From: an uncultured Bacilli bacterium
GTDB lineage: Bacteria; Bacillota_I; Bacilli_A; RF39; UBA660
Length of the DNA stretch: 7,723 bases
Direction of reading: 5' to 3'
Assembly (NCBI GenBank): GCA_947623755.1
Contig: CANQHB010000038.1
Span: 1 to 7,723 of the forward strand
Every line of letters begins with the position of its first letter. Position 1 is the stretch's first letter. Shown one piece after another: positions 1 to 5,976 of this stretch. The position numbers were made by a program, and so were the translations under genes. The notes under the pieces are model-generated. The model saw only the letters and a list, made by a program, of their open reading frames with translations, searched no databases and had not been told where the DNA came from.

Positions 1-1
1 G

Positions 2-61
2 CCAGGGGCTCCATATTCATATTATTCTTATGGAGGATATGTTCCTTATCGGGCAAGATAA
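2..61 (+). CDS. C-terminal tail of an upstream gene (partial), Tyr/Gly/Pro-rich
   Basis: The second reading frame is open from the left edge and ends at TAA 59-61. It gives 19 residues that read PGAPYSYYSYGGYVPYRAR. A hairpin with a T-tract follows directly, which supports this as the true end of a gene that starts outside the window. The Tyr/Gly/Pro-rich, low-complexity composition is like the tails of some spore coat or surface proteins, but 19 residues cannot identify a family. Frame 1 is also open here, to about position 137, so the frame choice rests on composition and on the terminator position. Confidence 0.5.
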   Translation, partial: PGAPYSYYSYGGYVPYRAR

Positions 62-89
62 AGTTAATTAAAGTTAACTTTTTTCTTTT
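60..89 (+). terminator. Weak intrinsic terminator after the upstream partial gene
   Basis: An 8-bp stem (60-67 with 74-81, AAAGTTAA/TTAACTTT) encloses a 6-nt loop and runs into TTTTTTCTTTT. The stem is AT-rich, so termination may be partial. It lies immediately after the TAA at 59-61. Confidence 0.5.
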
Positions 90-91
90 GG

Positions 92-144
92 TTGACAATT
101 CATGTAAAGGAATTCTGTACTTTAAGGAAGAATTATGATAAAAT
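92..144 (+). promoter_or_regulatory. Promoter region of the cinA-like gene
   Basis: A perfect TTGACA (-35) lies at 92-97, with TGTACT (4/6 to TATAAT) 18 bp downstream at 116-121. A second -10-like element, TTATGATAAAAT (133-144), is identical to a 12-mer ahead of the next gene (632-643). It contains TATGAT, or alternatively an extended -10 (TG-A-TAAAAT). Either could be used, and the sequence alone does not decide. Confidence 0.5.
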
Positions 145-166
145 TTAAAAAGAAGAGTGATTGAAA

Positions 167-637
167 ATGAATTTAGAAGATATAGTAAAATATTTAATTC
201 AAAATAAAATAACTATTGCGACAATGGAATCTTGTACCGGAGGATTACTGGCTAGTTTAATTACGGATATTCCAGACGCTAGTACTATTTTAAAATTTAG
301 TGCCGTAACTTATTGTAATGAATATAAAATTAAAATGGGAGTAAATAAAGAAACTATTGATAAGTATACAGTATATAGTAAAGAAGTTTCCCAAGAAATG
401 GCTTATAATATTGCTAATTTTGCGGATAGCGCTTTGGGTGTGGGGATAACTGGGAGACTAACTAGTAATACTTCGCAAGAAAAAAGTGTAGATTTGTGTA
501 TTTATGATAAAAGAGTTAATAAATATTATCATGTTTATAAAAAATTAATTAAAGATAATCGCAAAGAAAATAAATTAGAAGTAATAGAAGAATTTAAAAA
601 ATTATTTAATTCGACAATAAAAGCAGAAAATTTATGA
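167..637 (+). CDS. CinA C-terminal domain protein (nicotinamide-nucleotide amidase, PncC-like)
   Basis: This 156-residue protein corresponds to the stand-alone C-terminal domain of CinA. In characterised members (PncC) it deamidates nicotinamide mononucleotide to nicotinate mononucleotide in pyridine nucleotide salvage in the cytoplasm. Visible hallmarks are ESCTGG at residues 21-26, which holds the conserved Ser, the VTYCNEYK stretch at about 47-54, and the Ser-Lys-Glu-Val-Ser segment near 71-75. The usual GIAGPxGG loop is replaced by GITGRLTSN (about 93-101), so the Pro and second Gly are missing. The N-terminal CinA (MoaB-like) domain is absent, as in many short homologues. The ATG at 167 is preferred over TTG at 161 because GAGTGA (154-159) lies 7 nt before it. 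The -10 of the next promoter overlaps its stop codon. The family call is firm; activity in this divergent member is inferred. Confidence 0.85.
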   Translation: MNLEDIVKYLIQNKITIATMESCTGGLLASLITDIPDASTILKFSAVTYCNEYKIKMGVNKETIDKYTVYSKEVSQEMAYNIANFADSALGVGITGRLTSNTSQEKSVDLCIYDKRVNKYYHVYKKLIKDNRKENKLEVIEEFKKLFNSTIKAENL

Positions 638-643
638 TAAAAT
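610..643 (+). promoter_or_regulatory. Promoter of the cse60-murJ unit with an overlapping Spo0A-box heptamer
   Basis: TCGACA (611-616, 5/6 to TTGACA) is 16 bp from TATGAT (633-638, 5/6). An alternative -10 is the extended TGATAAAAT (635-643), which gives a 21-bp spacing. The -35 is embedded in TTCGACA (610-616), the exact reverse complement of the Spo0A box TGTCGAA. In Bacillus, Spo0A-activated SigA promoters such as spoIIG carry 0A boxes overlapping the -35. The promoter lies within the last codons of the preceding gene. Spo0A control is inferred from the motif and the product. Confidence 0.5.
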
Positions 644-660
644 ACTGGCGGTGATTAAAT

Positions 661-831
661 ATGAAAGTAAAAATATTTGATGAATCGCATGAGAAAGATT
701 TAGAAGGAAAAGTTAATGAATTTTTAAAAGAATTAAAGGGAGAAGTTATTGATATTAAATTTGAAACAGCAATAATGACGATGGGAGAAGAGCAGATATA
801 TTGTTTTTCGGCAATGATAATTTATCAATAA
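661..831 (+). CDS. cse60: Cse60-family sporulation protein (56 aa)
   Basis: This small gene encodes 56 residues, starting MKVKIFDESHEKDLE and ending GEEQIYCFSAMIIYQ. This matches my recollection of the Cse60 family (Spore_Cse60/DUF2758): an N-terminal K(V/L)K(I/V)FDE-H-DLE segment, a short amphipathic helix, an IIDIK-type strand, and the C-terminal EEQIYCFSAM(I/L) signature. The Bacillus subtilis member was named for control by the mother-cell factor SigE. Its biochemical role is unknown, and relatives also occur in non-sporulating Bacilli, so the family name alone does not prove sporulation. The start is supported by GGCGGTGA (647-654), 6 nt before the ATG. The stop lies 20 bp before murJ, so the two are probably co-transcribed from the promoter at 610-643. 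Confidence 0.85.
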   Translation: MKVKIFDESHEKDLEGKVNEFLKELKGEVIDIKFETAIMTMGEEQIYCFSAMIIYQ

Positions 832-851
832 AATGTTTTAGAGGTGAAATA

Positions 852-2501
852 ATGAAGAAAAATTCGTTTATAGAAGGAACGATTATAGCGACGGGGGCAA
901 TTTTTATAGTAAAAATAATAGGTATGCTTTATGTAATTCCTTTTTATGCGACAGTTGGAGTTAAGGGGGCCGCTTTATATGCTTATGCTTATAATATTTA
1001 TGGGTTGTTTTTAGAGATTTCCACGGCTGGTTTACCTAATGCTGTAGGAAAATTAGTTAATGAATATAATACCTTAAATAAACAAGAAGCTAAAGTGCGA
1101 GCATTTAGATTAGGAAAGAAAATACTTACTTTTATAGCCATTATCTCATTTATGATTATGTTTATTTTTGCCAAACAAATTGCTATGTTAATTCTGGGGG
1201 ATTTAAGTGGGGGAAATACGATTGAAGACATTGCTTTTGTAATTAGGTGTGTTTCTTTTGCAATCTTAATATTTCCTTTCTTAAGTGTTACTAGAGGTTT
1301 CTTTCAAGGTCATAAAATTATTTATGTATCAAGTGTTTCCCAAGTTATTGAGCAATTAGTACGAGTAATAGTAATATTAGGCGGAAGTTATGTAGCTTTA
1401 CATTTTCTGCATCTTGATTTAACTAAAGCGATTGGAATTGCGGTATTTGGGGCGTTTATTGGTGGGGCCTATGCGCTTTTATATGTTTATGTTAAACTTC
1501 GGGAAAACAAAAAAGAATTACATTTAGACGATAATTTTAAAACTAAAGATGATGTAAGTGATAAAGAAATTATTAGGAAAATAATAAAATATGCCGTGCC
1601 AACAATTATAATTAGTTTAGCGTTTTCGCTATATAATAATGTAGATATGATTTTAATACTTAGAACTATGGATTTTTTAGGATTTGACGCTTTAGAAGTA
1701 GAGTTTATTGCTTCCGGAATTAGTACTTGGGCTTCCAAAATAAGTATAATTATTACTAGTGTCGGTTTAGGTTTATCAGCTAGTTTAGTGCCGGCGATGG
1801 TGGAAGCTAGTACGTTAAAAAAATATGATGAAGTAAATCATAAATTTAATAAAGCAATTGAAATAATAATGTTTGTTAGTTTGCCTATGTGTGTGGGAAT
1901 AGCTATGTTAAGTATGCCAATTTGGTCGGTATTTTATGGAAATAAATATTTAGGAATTGGAGCTAGTTTACTAGCGGTGGCGATATTTGCTCCTTTATTT
2001 TCCAATTTATATACAGTTTCTAACTATACTTTACAAAGTATGAATAGATTTAAAATAGTTTATATTTGTGCGATAACAGGAATTTTAATAAATGGATTAT
2101 TAGATGTACCTTTAATGGTATTATTACATGCCTTTAAGTTACCGGCTTATTGGGGAGCTTCTTTAGCCTCTGTAATAGGGTTTGGGTCTACCTTAGTATT
2201 AGCAATGTACTTCTTAAGAAAAGAATATAAGTTTCGATATAAACCGATTAGAAAGACATTAAAAAATATTTTAGTTCCGTTAGTAGTAATGATTTTGGTG
2301 GTCGTGTTATTAAAAATAGTGATACCAGTTAATTATAATAATCGGTTATTTACCGTGGGATATATTGGAATTATTGCTAGTATTGGGGCATTAGTTTATT
2401 TTGCGGTTGCTTATAAAATGGGATTAATAGATGATATATTAGGGAAAGATTTTTTAAAGAAAATAAAAACTAAAATATTTAGAAATAAAAAAGAGGTCTA
2501 A
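852..2501 (+). CDS. murJ: Lipid II flippase, MurJ/YtgP-type (MOP superfamily)
   Basis: This 549-residue polytopic membrane protein of the MVF/MATE-like (MOP) superfamily probably flips lipid-linked peptidoglycan precursor outward across the cell membrane. It has a run of about 14 hydrophobic segments. The N-terminal IIGMLYVIPFYATVG resembles the B. subtilis YtgP start (RILGMVYLIPF). RGFFQGH (148-154) and SQVIEQLVR (163-171) are the family signatures between early membrane helices. Similarity to YtgP looks closer than to SpoVB, but the two are related and both are recalled, not aligned. The ATG at 852 is chosen because GAGGTGA (841-847) sits 4 nt upstream; the frame extends back to 801 only as overlap with cse60. 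The gene follows cse60 by 20 bp, so a sporulation-linked pool is possible. Its stop is inside the palindrome at 2495-2508, and no plus-strand terminator is visible. Confidence 0.85.
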   Translation: MKKNSFIEGTIIATGAIFIVKIIGMLYVIPFYATVGVKGAALYAYAYNIYGLFLEISTAGLPNAVGKLVNEYNTLNKQEAKVRAFRLGKKILTFIAIISFMIMFIFAKQIAMLILGDLSGGNTIEDIAFVIRCVSFAILIFPFLSVTRGFFQGHKIIYVSSVSQVIEQLVRVIVILGGSYVALHFLHLDLTKAIGIAVFGAFIGGAYALLYVYVKLRENKKELHLDDNFKTKDDVSDKEIIRKIIKYAVPTIIISLAFSLYNNVDMILILRTMDFLGFDALEVEFIASGISTWASKISIIITSVGLGLSASLVPAMVEASTLKKYDEVNHKFNKAIEIIMFVSLPMCVGIAMLSMPIWSVFYGNKYLGIGASLLAVAIFAPLFSNLYTVSNYTLQSMNRFKIVYICAITGILINGLLDVPLMVLLHAFKLPAYWGASLASVIGFGSTLVLAMYFLRKEYKFRYKPIRKTLKNILVPLVVMILVVVLLKIVIPVNYNNRLFTVGYIGIIASIGALVYFAVAYKMGLIDDILGKDFLKKIKTKIFRNKKEV

Positions 2502-2508
2502 TTAGACC
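2480..2508 (-). terminator. Compact terminator for the 108-aa gene, spanning both convergent stops
   Basis: GGTCTAATTAGACC (2495-2508) is a perfect 14-bp palindrome that folds as a 5-bp stem with an AATT loop. On the minus strand it is followed by TCTTTTTTATTTC, a good T-tract, so it should end the minus-strand gene. The plus side lacks a T-run. The stops of murJ (2499-2501) and the minus-strand gene (2502-2504) abut in its centre. Confidence 0.6.
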
Positions 2509-2828
2509 ATGTAAACATTAGTGGTGTTATCTAAATCTTCGGTAGAATAAAAGCCGTTGGATTCAAGTTTATTTAAACGTAAGTCAAGCCGATTTATTTG
2601 ACGTTCCAATTTTGATAGACGAGATTCAATATCAGAATAGTCAGGGGTGGTATTTTGCGGGATATTAGGATTATAATTTAGATTGGGATTAGGCATAGCC
2701 CCAGTATAAAAGCCTTGATTAGCATAACTTGTAGTGAAATTAGGACTAGGCATGGCCATATTAGGATTGAATCCCTGCTGATTTAGATAAGATGATTCTT
2801 GAAAAAATGTATTTCGGTCTTTTTTCAT
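2502..2828 (-). CDS. Small Asn/Pro/Tyr-rich protein with C-terminal coiled coil; possible spore-coat-type protein
   Basis: I do not recognise this 108-residue protein by name. Residues 1-64 are low-complexity and rich in Asn, Pro, Phe, Tyr, Gln and Met. They contain an imperfect internal repeat: NQQGFNPNMAMPSPN at 17-30 and NQGFYTGAMPNPNLN at 37-51. Residues 66-90 form a short coiled coil with hydrophobic heptad positions Ile67, Leu71, Leu74, Ile78, Leu81, Leu85 and Leu88. The tail ends NVYMV. There is no signal peptide and no membrane segment. The ATG has AAAGGAAAAG upstream (2833-2843 region). Upstream lies a promoter that fits SigA (TATAAT) and also the SigK form CATAnnnTA. Composition and promoter together suggest a self-assembling spore surface protein, but this is inference. 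The gene is certain enough from its clean RBS, stop and terminator. Confidence 0.75.
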   Translation of the reverse strand: MKKDRNTFFQESSYLNQQGFNPNMAMPSPNFTTSYANQGFYTGAMPNPNLNYNPNIPQNTTPDYSDIESRLSKLERQINRLDLRLNKLESNGFYSTEDLDNTTNVYMV

Positions 2829-2845
2829 ATGTCTTTTCCTTTCAG

Positions 2846-2854
2846 TGTTATTAT
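2846..2854 (+). promoter_or_regulatory. Extended -10 promoter of trmB
   Basis: TG-T-TATTAT (2846-2854) is an extended -10 element 27 nt before the trmB start, without a clear -35. It overlaps the minus-strand -10 almost base for base, so the two divergent promoters should compete for polymerase. Confidence 0.5.
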
Positions 2855-2875
2855 ATGCAAATAAGAGAAAGAAGT
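2849..2875 (-). promoter_or_regulatory. SigK-like (or SigA) promoter of the 108-aa gene
   Basis: On the minus strand GCATATAATA (2858-2849) matches the SigK -10 form gCATAnnnTA, with AC (2875-2874) 16 bp upstream as the -35. The same bases contain a perfect TATAAT (2855-2850) for SigA, but no good SigA -35 is seen at 17 bp. Both readings are possible in such AT-rich DNA. Confidence 0.35.
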
Positions 2876-2881
2876 GATTTT

Positions 2882-3514
2882 ATGCGACTTAGAAATTTAA
2901 AAGATAAGGATGAATTAGTAAAAAATTGTGATTATTTAGTAACTAACAAAGAAGAATATAAAGGACTTTGGAAGGAAGTTTTTGGAAATGATAAGCCCAT
3001 CCATTTAGAAATAGGAATGGGTAAAGGGGATTTTATTTATCATATGGCGGAACAATTTCCAGAGATTAATTTTATTGGCATTGAAAAATATACGGGAGTT
3101 ATAGCTCGGGCGATAAAAAAATATCCTAAAAAGTTAGCTAATTTGCGAATTATAAATATGGACGCTTTAGATTTAGACCAAGTATTTAGTAAAGAAATCG
3201 ATGTGATATACTTAAATTTTTCAGACCCCTGGCCAAAAGAAAAGCATGCTAAAAGAAGACTTACAAGTGAAATATTTTTAGCAATATATGATAAAGTATT
3301 TAAAAGGACAGCCAAAATAATAATGAAAACTGATAATATTGGGTTATTTGCAAGTTCTTTAGTTAGTCTTAGTAATTATGGTTATAAGTTTCAAGAAGTA
3401 AATTTAGATTTAGCGAGTAGCGATAGTTTTAATGTAGTAACAGAATATGAAGCAAAATTTAGAAGTAAAGGAATTAAAATAAATTATTTAGTGGCTAAAA
3501 AAAATCCGAGTTAA
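2882..3514 (+). CDS. trmB: tRNA (guanine-N7-)-methyltransferase TrmB
   Basis: This 210-residue SAM-dependent enzyme makes m7G in the variable loop (position 46) of tRNAs in the cytoplasm. The SAM-binding loop is LEIGMGKGDF (42-51). An acidic IGIEKYTG segment follows at about 65-72. The TrmB signature NFSDPWPKEKHAKRRLT spans about 112-128, and the C-terminal TEYEAKF (187-193) is the family's tRNA/active-site motif. All key motifs are present and the length is normal. The ATG at 2882 is chosen because GAAGTGAT (2871-2878) precedes it and MRLRNLKDK is a typical TrmB start. The frame is open further upstream, but only into the promoter region and the neighbouring minus-strand gene. Its last 4 bases overlap the end of the convergent sortase gene inside the shared terminator. 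Confidence 0.95.
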   Translation: MRLRNLKDKDELVKNCDYLVTNKEEYKGLWKEVFGNDKPIHLEIGMGKGDFIYHMAEQFPEINFIGIEKYTGVIARAIKKYPKKLANLRIINMDALDLDQVFSKEIDVIYLNFSDPWPKEKHAKRRLTSEIFLAIYDKVFKRTAKIIMKTDNIGLFASSLVSLSNYGYKFQEVNLDLASSDSFNVVTEYEAKFRSKGIKINYLVAKKNPS

Positions 3515-3528
3515 TTACTCGGGTTTTC
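3498..3528. terminator. Bidirectional terminator between trmB and the sortase gene
   Basis: CCGAGT (3506-3511) pairs with ACTCGG (3517-3522) around a 5-nt loop. On the plus strand it is followed by GTTTTCT, and on the minus strand by A then eight Ts, so it is strongest for the sortase. The TAA stops of both genes overlap within 3511-3514, at the loop. Confidence 0.75.
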
Positions 3529-5187
3529 TATTAAAACAGCATGAATTACTAAGCGTTTAGTTCCATTGTTAGAACAAGTGGATAGGGTAAGAATTTTATC
3601 GGTAGGAAGAACATTAACATTAAAGTTATAAATACTTCGTTTTTGGATTAAATCAATAAAGCTTAAGAAGTCTTCATCACCGGTAAAGAAGGCCCTTAGA
3701 TAATCATTAGTTTTGGGGACACGATAGATAGAAAATATTTTAAATTGCATATTTTCATAGAGGGTATTAAAAGTTATGATTTGATTTTCAGGGTTAGTGT
3801 ACCAACTACTATTGGCAGTCTTATGAAGAGTACCAAACATAACACCACTATAGTACATGTTATGACCGTAAACAATAGTATTTTTGTCTAAATTCATAGA
3901 ATTGTTGCGATAATCCATGAAAATCCAACCATTGGCATTTTTTTCTTTATTGATATTATGATTTAAGTAGTAGTCATTGTCTTTGGCTTGAACAACTGGA
4001 TAATCAACATTAGTGTTATTTACTTTTAATTCTCCTACGACGTCTTCATTAACCGTTAAAAGAGTAGCTAAATCAATATTGGAAATTAGTTTATAAGGAT
4101 TAGGATTAGTAGGTTCGGGATTCGATGGTTCACTTGGTTCAGGTGTAGTTGGTTCATTTGGTGGGATGTTTTCCGTTTGTTCTTCCATTTTTTGCTTGTT
4201 TTCTTCGTTTTTCTTGTTGATAATTTCCATTGCGTCAGTGGTTTCAATAACTTTAGCTAAATCTTTTTTAATAGCCGTTACTTGTTTTAAAGCAATATAG
4301 TTAGATACTCCAATATAAGTGACAATTAATATAACCAAACTAGAAATAATTAGACCACATACTTTTAAAGTATTAATAATGGTTTGTTTGAAAATATTGT
4401 TGTTAAGATACTCTTTGGAATATTCTAAAGCTAAAACAAGATGATATTTGCGTTTATATTTCTTATTGAGGTCTTTTAAGTAGGTAATAGTTTTTTCATC
4501 ATTGATATTTTCATGGATAACAATTTTTAAATTATGACGATTGTGTTTGATTAAAAAATTAATTAAGTATTCTAATTCTTTACGATTTAAAGTATCTAAG
4601 TGAATAGTTTTTAAATATTTATTGATTTTAAAGAAACTTTCTAAATCTTTTAGGTCATCAAAAGTTAGGGGAGAGGAAAGTCGAATGTTGGTTTTATAAT
4701 AAATATTGGAGTAACGTAATAAATTATTTAAATTCATAAAATTACTCATATATAATATTTCGGATCTTGTATCGCAAGTAATGCTGTTTTTATCTAATAG
4801 TTCAATCATAAAAGGTTGAATAGTATAACAATTAATATTTTTGATATTTTTAATATTTATTAATTCTTCACAAATGGTGTAGCTTAAGGGTTCATCTTCT
4901 TTAAAGTAAATACTAGTTATAAGGGAGGACTTACTAATAAGAGGAATAATAAGGGAAGCTAATTCAATTTTAGATACTACAACTTCATTAATGTTATATT
5001 GGATGGTTAGTTCTTTTAGAAAAGAAGTTAATATTTTAGTATTTTCTTTAATATAAATATCACTAAAAATAAGCTCATTATTGCTAATGATATTAGTATT
5101 TATTAAATCATTATTAATAGAACTATTATTAGTTTTATAAGAGAATAATATTTTATTGTTTTGGATATTAATTAAAATCTTTTTCAC
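3511..5187 (-). CDS. Class B sortase with large N-terminal cytoplasmic domain
   Basis: This membrane-anchored transpeptidase joins surface proteins to the cell wall. Residue numbers here are from the ATG at 5199; subtract 4 for the preferred GTG at 5187. Residues 1-275 form an unrecognised alternating alpha/beta-looking region without a signal peptide. One membrane segment spans about 279-303, followed by a charged, probably coiled linker (305-342) and a Pro-rich spacer (346-369). The class B sortase domain covers about 373-562 and has the VGELKVNNTNVDYPVVQ start, catalytic His446 in VYGHN, Cys542 in TLSTC and Arg549 in KRLVIHAVL. The usual SrtB is near 250 residues, so the extension is notable. 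The GTG at 5187 is preferred because GGTGG lies 6 nt upstream, as in neighbouring genes, while the ATG at 5199 has no Shine-Dalgarno and sits at the predicted transcription start. The divergent neighbour is a likely substrate. Confidence 0.88.
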   Translation of the reverse strand: MKKILINIQNNKILFSYKTNNSSINNDLINTNIISNNELIFSDIYIKENTKILTSFLKELTIQYNINEVVVSKIELASLIIPLISKSSLITSIYFKEDEPLSYTICEELINIKNIKNINCYTIQPFMIELLDKNSITCDTRSEILYMSNFMNLNNLLRYSNIYYKTNIRLSSPLTFDDLKDLESFFKINKYLKTIHLDTLNRKELEYLINFLIKHNRHNLKIVIHENINDEKTITYLKDLNKKYKRKYHLVLALEYSKEYLNNNIFKQTIINTLKVCGLIISSLVILIVTYIGVSNYIALKQVTAIKKDLAKVIETTDAMEIINKKNEENKQKMEEQTENIPPNEPTTPEPSEPSNPEPTNPNPYKLISNIDLATLLTVNEDVVGELKVNNTNVDYPVVQAKDNDYYLNHNINKEKNANGWIFMDYRNNSMNLDKNTIVYGHNMYYSGVMFGTLHKTANSSWYTNPENQIITFNTLYENMQFKIFSIYRVPKTNDYLRAFFTGDEDFLSFIDLIQKRSIYNFNVNVLPTDKILTLSTCSNNGTKRLVIHAVLIENPSN

Positions 5188-5202
5188 ATTAGCCACCATA
5201 TT

Positions 5203-5234
5203 AATAATAACATATCTTTACACTTTTTTAAATA
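5203..5234 (-). promoter_or_regulatory. Promoter of the sortase gene
   Basis: On the minus strand TG-T-TATTAT (5211-5203) is an extended -10, with TTTAAA (4/6) 17 bp upstream. Transcription would begin near 5196-5198, which places the ATG at 5199 at or before the start of the mRNA and favours GTG 5187 as the initiation codon. Confidence 0.5.
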
Positions 5235-5268
5235 TTTTGCAAAAAAATATTTATTTTTTACATTTTTA

Positions 5269-5277
5269 TGTTATAAT
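5269..5277 (+). promoter_or_regulatory. Extended -10 promoter of the SPKTG surface protein
   Basis: TG-T-TATAAT (5269-5277) is a perfect extended -10 about 35 nt before the ATG at 5312. No good -35 is visible at 17 bp. AGAGAGG (5297-5303) is the ribosome binding site, 8 nt before the ATG. Confidence 0.65.
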
Positions 5278-5311
5278 TAGGACATAATAGTAAGTAAGAG
5301 AGGTTATATTT

Positions 5312-5971
5312 ATGAAGAGATTTTTAGTGATGCTAAGTTTAATAATGTTTATGCTTGTATTTATACCTACAATTGCTCGGGCTGCGGACGCTACATATAA
5401 TGTATCAGTAGAGCAAAGTGAATGGCAAAAAAAACCGGATGGTGGATATTATATAAGTAAAACTTTTTATGTAGATAAAACAGTAAATGGTTATGTATAT
5501 TTAGAGTTGGTGGAAACTTATAATGTGGAAATTACAGTTGGTAGTGAAGTGGCTGGTTCTAGTTTTGAATTATTAAGTGTTACACCAAGTGATAATGGAG
5601 TTATTTATTTACTTAAGGCGAAAGATGGAGTAACCGTTAATGGTAAAACCGAAGCTTTAACAGTTTTAGCGAATATAACAGACCCTAATACGACTCAAGA
5701 CCCAAAATGTGAACTTGATTATAACCCTTTAGGACTTTCATGCGCAACCGTTGGGGAATATCATTTTGATAATAATGGAAATTCTGTTTCTGAAGAATTA
5801 CAACAACAAGCGTGTGAAGGGGTAGGCACTCCGACTACTCCGGATACAGATGTGCCAGATAGTCCTAAGACTGGTAGTGTGGTTCCTTATATAGCAATTG
5901 GTGGAGGTTTAATTGCGATTGCTGGAGTTTACTTATATAGTAGAAAATCTAATAAAGTATATAAAATATAG
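5312..5971 (+). CDS. Secreted cell-wall-anchored protein with SPKTG sorting signal
   Basis: This 219-residue exported protein has a signal peptide at 1-24 (Lys-Arg, a hydrophobic core, then ARA cleavage before Ala25). The mature region of about 25-150 is rich in short beta-strand-like stretches (YNVSVEQSEW, YVYLELVETYNVEI, SFELLSVTP, VIYLLKAKDG). It suggests a cohesin-like or Ig-like beta-sandwich, though no family is certain. Three cysteines lie at 133, 144 and 168. A Thr/Pro/Asp-rich spacer (171-184) leads to SPKTG at 184-188, a hydrophobic segment at about 189-208, and a basic tail. This is a complete sorting signal. SPKTG fits the (S/P)PxTG motif used by Clostridioides difficile SrtB rather than LPxTG. 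The gene is divergent from a class B sortase, so it is the likely substrate. The ligand or role of the exposed domain is unknown. Confidence 0.85.
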   Translation: MKRFLVMLSLIMFMLVFIPTIARAADATYNVSVEQSEWQKKPDGGYYISKTFYVDKTVNGYVYLELVETYNVEITVGSEVAGSSFELLSVTPSDNGVIYLLKAKDGVTVNGKTEALTVLANITDPNTTQDPKCELDYNPLGLSCATVGEYHFDNNGNSVSEELQQQACEGVGTPTTPDTDVPDSPKTGSVVPYIAIGGGLIAIAGVYLYSRKSNKVYKI

Positions 5972-5976
5972 GGATT

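Noticed and set aside
998..1231. Minus-strand open frame of 77 codons inside murJ
   Set aside because: It is a shadow of the flippase gene with no ribosome binding site and no recognisable product; the murJ frame has clear family motifs.
1487..1738. Minus-strand open frame of 83 codons inside murJ
   Set aside because: It lies wholly within a confident coding region on the other strand and has no start signals.
3040..3315. Minus-strand open frame of 91 codons inside trmB
   Set aside because: It is antisense to the conserved SAM-binding and DPWPK motifs of trmB, so it is a shadow frame.
4672..4687. Possible fourth Spo0A box, AGTCGAA, within the sortase gene
   Set aside because: It differs from TGTCGAA at the first base and lies deep inside coding sequence, far from any promoter.
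5230..5252. AAATATTT repeated on both sides of TTTGC between the sortase and its substrate, possible operator
   Set aside because: AAATATTT is self-complementary and common in such AT-rich DNA. It does not have a convincing operator-like position relative to either promoter.
5765..5800. DNNGNSVSEEL in the surface protein as a possible EF-hand or dockerin calcium loop
   Set aside because: The spacing of acidic residues does not fit the 12-residue EF-hand pattern and there is no second copy, so no calcium site is claimed.
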